From Sabethes cyaneus (taxonomy: Eukaryota; Arthropoda; Insecta; Diptera; Culicidae): DNA of 64,000 nucleotides. A program made the translations under genes and the position numbers. Shown here piece by piece: positions 58,865 through 64,000 of this stretch. The first letter of the stretch is position 1. Every line of letters begins with the position of its first letter. The stretch lies in the NCBI RefSeq assembly GCF_943734655.1, contig NC_071354.1:8960001-9024000 (forward strand), read 5' to 3'. The notes beneath the pieces were generated by a model, which saw only the letters and a list, made by a program, of their open reading frames with translations, searched no databases and was not told the origin of the DNA.

Positions 58865-59395
58865 ACAATACGAAAGATGGAGGAAAGATCGACGGACGGA
58901 AAACGAAAGACGGACGATAGTAAGAATGCAAACAAAATACCAAAGGCGAAAGACGGATGGTTGACAGACAGACAGACTGGAGGACAGCAGAAAGACTGCT
59001 CGAAAGACGGCAGGAAACTGTCGAAAACCTTTTGGAAACTTGCGCTGGTAGAATGCCGGAAGACTACTGGAAGACTGCACTGTTCAACTGCCCGGACAAA
59101 AAAAAACCAAAGTCTCTGAGGCTTTTTGCATAGGATAAATTCGGAAAAATAGCTGGAACACTGCTGAAAAACTGCTGGAGGACTTCTGATAAAATACTGG
59201 AAGGCTGTCGAAACTGTTGAACGACTGCACGAAGACTGCCGAAATTAAAACTATTGAAATATTGCAGGAAGACTGCCGAAAAAATGTTGCAAGTCTGTTG
59301 AAAGAGTAATGGAAAACTATCGAAAGCTAGCTAGAAAGCTGCGATAACTACAGAAAGACTGCTCGAATAAACTAGCTGTTGGAAAACTGCAAGAC
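58865..59395. repeat. sat5: GAAGACTGCTG-type minisatellite, part 1
   Basis: Words GAAGACTGC, GAAAACTGC, AAAGACTGTCG recur about every 11-12 bp (for example GGAAGACTACTGGAAGACTG). The left 100 bp is more degenerate (GACGGACGG words). Confidence 0.82.
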
Positions 59396-59704
59396 TGCAA
59401 GTGGTGTATCTAGAGTTACTCTCCGCTGTGTTGGGTCCTGGGCTATTTGTCACCAATTCGTTGAGCATCTCGACACTAGCAAATCGGCTGTTCGAGCTAT
59501 TTGTTATTAGATATACGACTTTTGCAGTCTACGGAAATGATTTTAAAACGATATTTGTTGTATATCCGACGTTTTGGCCATTGATTTCAGCCTTTTTGCC
59601 GAAAGTGGTTATGCAGAAAGACGCTACGAGACTGCGTTTGCGAGTGTGTAGGTAGTAAAATGTCTGCACACAGCAACGCCGGCTGTTTTTCGTTTGTTCC
59701 TCGT
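59396..59704. mobile_element. Non-satellite insertion in sat5
   Basis: About 300 bp starting GGTGTATCTAGAGTTACTC replaces the 11-bp repeat. An 84-codon plus frame (59401-59655) spans it but has no recognised domain. It is probably an interspersed repeat; the family is unknown. Confidence 0.45.
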
Positions 59705-60184
59705 TTGTTGATTGAAGACTGTTAAAAGACTACTGGAGAACTTCTGGAAGACTGCCGGAGAATTGCTGGAAGGCTGCCAAAAACTGCTGAAAAACTAAAG
59801 AAGACTGCCGGAAAACTGTAGAAAAATTACTTTAAGACTGCTGTAAGTCTGTTGAAAGACTACTGAAAGACTATTGAAAGTCTGCAGAAAAGCTGTTTGA
59901 CAACTGATGAAAGTCTGATGGAACACCTCAGGAAGTCTGCTGGAAGACTGTCGAAAGAGTACTGGAGAACAGCTGGAAGATTGCCGGAAAACAACAGAAG
60001 AAGTGCTGGAACACTACTGGAGGACTATCGGAAAACTATTGGAAAACTGTTGTAAGACTGTTGAAGGACTACAAAAAATATCTGAAAATTTGCTGGAAGA
60101 CTGCCAAAAAACTGTTGGAAGGCTGTTAAAAGGCTACCAAAAAACTGCTGAAAGACTATAAGAGGACTGTCGAAAAAGAGATAA
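59705..60184. repeat. sat5, part 2
   Basis: The 11-12-bp repeat resumes (GGAAGACTGCCGGAAAACTG) and runs up to the 3' end of the minus-strand RT fragment at about 60,185. Confidence 0.85.
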
Positions 60185-60740
60185 ACCACTTCTTACGTCT
60201 ATCAGCAGAAAGCTGGGGTGGCCATATCTTGCCATATCAAGAATTCCTCTCCTCTCCAAGTCTCGACACACGCAAGTCGGCTTCAACCTGGTCGAGGCAT
60301 CTAGCACGTTGAGCCCTCTATTCCTGGTGCCGGTGGGATTCTTGAAGAGCACTGCATAGTCGTCCGGCATCATTGCGACGTGACTGGCCAACCGTAGTCT
60401 CCCAACTTTTGCCAGCTGTACGATGGGAATCACTCCAAGTAGTGCCTTCACCTCGTGGTCCATACGCCAACGTCACTCTCCGCTATCCGTTTGTACTCCG
60501 CCAAAAATAGTCCGCAACACCTTTCGTTCAAATACAGCAAGTGCACGTCTGTCTTCCGCAAGCAAAATTACTGTCTCAGGTCCGTAGAGCAACGTTTCCC
60601 AAATGGGGGTTCGCAGCAGAATAATATTTGTAATTTCGCCAGGGGTTTCGCGTACCAGAAAAGGTTGGAAACCGCTACCGTAAAAACTGCCGGTGTGATT
60701 AGCTTTTTGTACATCATCAGTTTTGTGTGAAATCACAGCC
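60185..60740 (-). pseudogene. Reverse transcriptase C-terminal fragment with a small internal insertion
   Basis: Minus strand: LLYGPETVILLAEDRRALAV, FERKVLRTIFGGVQTD, a TGA, MDHEVKALLGVIPIVQLAKV and RMxDDxxxLFKNPTGTRNRG-type blocks, the C-terminus of the family at 37.0 and 47.7 kb. About 90 bp at 60,595-60,690 (GGTTTCCAACCTTTTCTGGT and GAACCCCCATTTGGGAAACG on the minus strand) is foreign to the RT and inserted before LLYG. sat5 begins on the 3' side. Confidence 0.82.
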
Positions 60741-60924
60741 TTTTAGGTTCGTTAGATTTTTACTTCAATGCGGTTCTTGAGTTTTCCTTGCTCTATTATT
60801 ATATTTCGCTGTTGCACTTGCACTCTCATCGACAGCACACATTGAACGCGTGCGGGGTTTGCCACAAAGACGACGATCTCTATCGAGGTTACTGTTAAGT
60901 GAAGCTTTTATTGGTCACTCATTT
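60741..60924. other. Spacer, no gene seen
   Basis: Short DNA between the RT fragment and the duplicated segment. Confidence 0.4.
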
Positions 60925-61548
60925 GGCATTCTCGTTACATGTTCAGCGCATTGCACATTGCACCACCCTGTGCCGTATTCACTGACTATATCCGGCTGAT
61001 TTCTTGGTTCATGCATCTGCACCAAACTCAATCTTGCAGTTTACCTGCCAGACCAGGATTGATCGTACGCTCGTATACATGAAGAGCTTCAGCGTCCATG
61101 GTTTTTGGTCATAATGAATGCCTCGATAGCTTTCTGCGTGTTGGCTTACTTCATAACAGTAAAATCAGACAACAAAGCTCATTAGTTGCTGCTAAAAGGA
61201 AGATTGCCCCATCAAAACTGCTTTTGATTCTGCACTCAGGGGAAACAACCGTTGCAGCTTCTTGATATCATCGATCTCGGAAAATCACACCATCAAAGAG
61301 ATTCCTAGTGCTAATACCTAAATGTGGGCCAATAATAGACAACTGCACTACTTATCAGACGTTGTGCAGTTACGATTTGTTCCCAGTAAGGCTAGAAAGT
61401 GGGGTTCAATCCGTGTCTGGAAGGTACAGACATCTGGTTTAAAAAACTAGAATACATTCGACAATCCGAGAAGTGCGAGTAGAACTAAGAGGCAATGCAA
61501 ACAACATCTTGGATTCTTTCCGAAGGAAAACTACGGCCGTGCAACAAG
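60925..61548 (+). repeat. Direct duplication, copy 1 (partner 62,580-63,105)
   Basis: This shares, in order, GGCATTCTCGTTACA, CTGACTATATCCG, ACTCAGGGGA, ACAACCGTTGCAGCT, CTTGATATCA and GGTTTAAAA with the later copy. It carries extra bases in several places. The identity of the duplicated element is not known; the later copy lies directly upstream of the BEL/Pao fragment. Confidence 0.8.
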
Positions 61549-61559
61549 ATTCGACAATC

Positions 61560-61705
61560 TCTAGCTGATCTAACAGTCCAGTCGGCGTATGTTCGAATCT
61601 CAGCTGGGCGCTGCTGCTAGCGTCAGTTGGATCGTTGCCCCATATTCAATTGTCGGTCGCGAAGTCTGTCGATAAAGAAGGCTCAAATGTAAAAGACGTT
61701 TATAC
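61560..61705 (+). mobile_element. tRNA-derived SINE fragment, plus copy
   Basis: GTATGTTCGAATCTCAGC (B-box-like) is followed by TGGGCGCTGCTGCTAG, GTCAGTTGGATCGTTG and GCGAAGTCTGTCGATAAAGA. This is the same family as the minus copies at 49.9, 53.7 and 55.2 kb and shows the region 5' of the B box (GATCTAACAGTCCAGTCGG). Confidence 0.65.
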
Positions 61706-61714
61706 TCAAAAGTT

Positions 61715-62580
61715 TTGCTCCTTTTCATTGGTAGAGAACAAACGATCTGATGAGCGCCTCATACAGGGTACGCTTTGTACGAAGGCTCAGTCTGTTCAAC
61801 CGAAAATGCTTGTGAAGCCCATAGTAAGCAAGACTTCCGCTGATGATACACCTCCGAATCTCATAGCTGGTGTCATTATTCGCCGTTATCAGTGAGCCAA
61901 AATAGAAAAATTCGTCAACTACCTCAAACTCACCGCCATCGATCATTACACTACCACCCAAGCGACGTCGGTCGGCTTCGAAGTCCTCTGTGTGATTCAA
62001 ATGAATTCAAACAATCCACCCGGAATCCGAACATAGTATTGTGTACCATCCGCCGCAAATTGAATCACTTTGATCAGGATCCTGGAGAAGCTGTTTCGTC
62101 AATGTTTTTCCATAACTCTTTTCGGTCGATGGTATCATTTGCAGCTTTGAAGTCAACGAACAGCGTGAGAATCCGATATTCAAGGCCTAATTGGAGGATC
62201 TGCCGCAGTGTAAATACTTGATCAGTTGTTGCCCGTCCTTTAATGAAGCCGGTTTGATAAATTCCCACAAATTTGTTCGCAATTGGTCATAGTCGGTGGA
62301 AAATGATTTGGGACAGCATGAAGGCGGCATCAAGAACGGTGATCGCACGATAGTTCTTACTTGTAGATCGGGTAGATAACCCCATGTTTCCGTACCTCCG
62401 GTAGCTGTTTTGTATCCCAAATTCTAAGAATTACCTAGCGCAGACAGGTGGCTTTTCTGGGCCTATTTTGAGTAGCTCCGCTCCGTTGCCATCTTTCCCA
62501 ACCGTTTTATTGTTCTTCAACTGCATAATGGCCTCCCTAAATTCACCTATCGTTGGGACTAGCAACTCATCGTTGGAGCA
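61715..62580 (-). pseudogene. Reverse transcriptase, internally deleted
   Basis: Minus from 62,560: LVPTIGEFREAIMQLKNNKT, GKDGNGAELLKIGP, SKNYRAITVLDAAF, then YQTGFIKGRATTDQVFTLRQ and VDFKAANDTIDRKELWK (block A). After a deletion of the catalytic block come GGEFEVVDEFFYFGSLIT, ANNDTSYEIRR and TLYEALIRSFVLYQ. Frameshifts occur between blocks. It stops where the fragment at 60,740 begins (…LLYGPET), so the two may be halves of one element split by the 60,741-61,714 insertion. Confidence 0.82.
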
Positions 62581-63105
62581 TGTGGCTCATTTAGCATTCT
62601 CGTTACAAGTCTAGCTCATTGCACTCCGCCGTGTGCCATATTCGCTGACTATATCCGCAGATTTAATGGTTCATGCAACTGCACCAGACTCCAACATGCA
62701 GCTTGCCGGCCAGGATTGGTCATATGCTCGTACATATCAAGAACTCATTAGTTCCTGCCAAAAAGAAGGTTGCACTATTAAAGCTGCTGTTGTTTCTACA
62801 CTCAGGGGACACAACCGTTGCAGCTACTTGATATCAACGATCTTGGAAAACCACACAGCGAAAGTATTCCTAATGAATCCGCCTGGATGTGGGCTAATCA
62901 TAAACAATTGCCTACTAAGCGGTCGTTGTACATTTGCGATGGGTGCCCAATAAGACTACTAAATGAGGATAAATCCGTGTTCGGAGGATACTAATAGCTG
63001 GTTTAAAAGACTAGAATATATTCGATAATCCGTGGAGTCTACCGAACTAGGAGACAATGGAAACAACATCTTTGATTCCTCGCGAAGGGAAACTACGGTA
63101 GTGCA
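62580..63105 (+). repeat. Direct duplication, copy 2 (partner 60,925-61,548)
   Basis: An open plus frame of 106 codons (62633-62953) crosses it; copy 1 has frameshifts at the matching place. No domain is recognised. It may belong to the BEL/Pao element downstream. Confidence 0.75.
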
Positions 63106-63469
63106 ATTTTGTTGACAACTTCAGACGCATGTTGAAGAGAAAATCTGGAAATGCTTTAACTAACGGAGGATGCCTCGAAGAAGGCGAAGAACTAAGTCCC
63201 ACCACGACCATTCACTCGTTAATTCAGACTATGCGACTTTGCAGCCACGGAGCCCCCTTGTGAATGAGTTGGGAGTATTGTGGATTGCTGAAAGAATTGG
63301 AGCTGTTCCATATACTCAATTCTAGACAAAGTATTCGGCAATCCACCCGAAAAAAATCCAGTTATCAAGCTGGCCATAGACGACTACCACGCCGTGCCTT
63401 TCGACAAACTAATTAGTAACGCAACATGTTAATTAGTATTGCACTCAGCTATTCACATGCCGAATTGGT
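63106..63469 (+). other. Probable upstream part of the BEL/Pao fragment, unrecognisable
   Basis: No clear domain can be read. It precedes the integrase end without another recognisable element in between. Confidence 0.35.
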
Positions 63470-64000
63470 TCGAATCGTTGTTGGTAATAATGAGTCTGCA
63501 ATGTTCACGAATGCAGACGCTAAGAGGAAGTTCATACCTGCAGGGGCACCTCATACGGGCGGTGCATGGGAAAGAATGGTACGGTCGTTAAAAACTGTCA
63601 TGCTGAACCGAAAGCTGGACGATGGAGGATTGACGACCCTTGTCGTCGCAGCTGAGACAATCGTCATCAGTCTACTACTCATCCATATGCCTCCTACTGG
63701 AACGCTGCTGAAGGACAAACTCTTACATCGAATTACTTATTGTTAGGAAGCTCCAATGATGTGCACCAGCCCGTGACAACATTCACTGTGTTGATAGTTA
63801 AAAGTTCCTAGTGCGAGATTCAACGCACATTCTAGAAACGGTGGGCTCGTGTATGTCTCCCAATACTCTCTCGTAACGGTAAAATTAGTTCGATTATGCA
63901 AAAACACATGCTCGGATGAGTCCTGGATGCTGTGACCGGGAAGAACGGAGGAGTTCGATTAGCTATAGTTCAGACTGTGTGGCGAATTTTACGTGGACCG
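63470..64000 (+). pseudogene. BEL/Pao LTR retrotransposon integrase C-terminal part, decayed, runs off the window
   Basis: The plus frame gives KFIPAGAPHTGGAWERMVRS then LKTVMLNRKLDD. FIPPGAPHMGGAWERMVRSxK, following the integrase core, is diagnostic for BEL/Pao elements. The next expected block appears after a frameshift near 63,720 as LTSNYLLLGSSNDVHQPV. Further on VTGKNGGVRLAIVQT fits the C-terminal tail. Frameshift and stops show it is inactive. Its 3' LTR, if present, is beyond the window. Confidence 0.85.

Noticed and set aside
59401..59655. 84-codon plus-strand membrane protein
   Set aside because: Hydrophobic, but it lies within an insertion in a minisatellite, with no recognised domain or promoter; more likely part of an interspersed repeat.

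Overview
The window is eukaryotic and almost gene-free. It is dominated by tandem repeats and by broken transposable elements. Several things point to a dipteran with a large, repeat-rich genome, most probably a culicine-type mosquito: the mix of non-LTR reverse transcriptase (RT) fragments, a BEL/Pao integrase end, tRNA-derived SINE fragments, MITEs with TTAA targets, and (CGT)n/(CGG)n islands. The species cannot be read from the sequence. No bacterial operon, rRNA gene, functional tRNA gene or CRISPR array is present.

Layout. 1-8 kb: a 93-bp tandem repeat, a decayed minus-strand RT (1.3-2.9 kb), an inverted pair of a 220-280 bp repeat (2.9 and 7.3 kb), and a 2.1-kb interspersed repeat with about 12 copies of a ~145-bp unit. 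8.3-8.6 kb: a (GGGATT)n array. 8.6-12.4 kb: single-copy-looking DNA holding the one credible host exon, which carries a 5'UTR, a start codon and a signal peptide at 10,556-10,783. 12.4-24 kb: an RT scrap, a 1.15-kb near-perfect (GGGACT)n array, then 10 kb of a diverged 22-bp minisatellite (sat1) with nested insertions. 24-29 kb: a non-satellite island. 29-39.6 kb: a 21-bp minisatellite (sat2) with higher-order periodicity, an RNase H fragment, an RT fragment, a homogeneous 21-bp array (sat3) and a (CCAGGT)n array. 40-44.3 kb: a second island with a weak candidate exon pair. 44.3-47.4 kb: a CCAAAATC-type minisatellite, a TTAA MITE, and RT and RNase H fragments. 47.4-55.3 kb: AAAAGTCGA-type minisatellite (sat4) interleaved with RT and SINE fragments. 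55.3-58.9 kb: a third island. 58.9-60.2 kb: a GAAGACTGCTG-type minisatellite (sat5). 60.2-64 kb: two RT fragments that may be one split element, a direct duplication and the BEL/Pao integrase end.

The main signals are architectural. (1) The 3' ends of retroelement fragments repeatedly abut tandem arrays: RT to GGGACT, RT to sat3, RT or SINE to sat4, RT to sat5, and a 26-bp-duplication-flanked insertion ending in (CA)n. This suggests that arrays here may be seeded from retroelement 3' tails. (2) sat1 and the reverse complement of sat2 align with only transitions and one indel, so one minisatellite family may lie in opposite orientations around a central island. (3) Each large minisatellite field is capped by a hexanucleotide array that resembles part of its monomer. 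(4) Three copies of a TTAA-flanked MITE include one with an 11-bp internal inversion. All consensus sequences and alignments here were made by eye.
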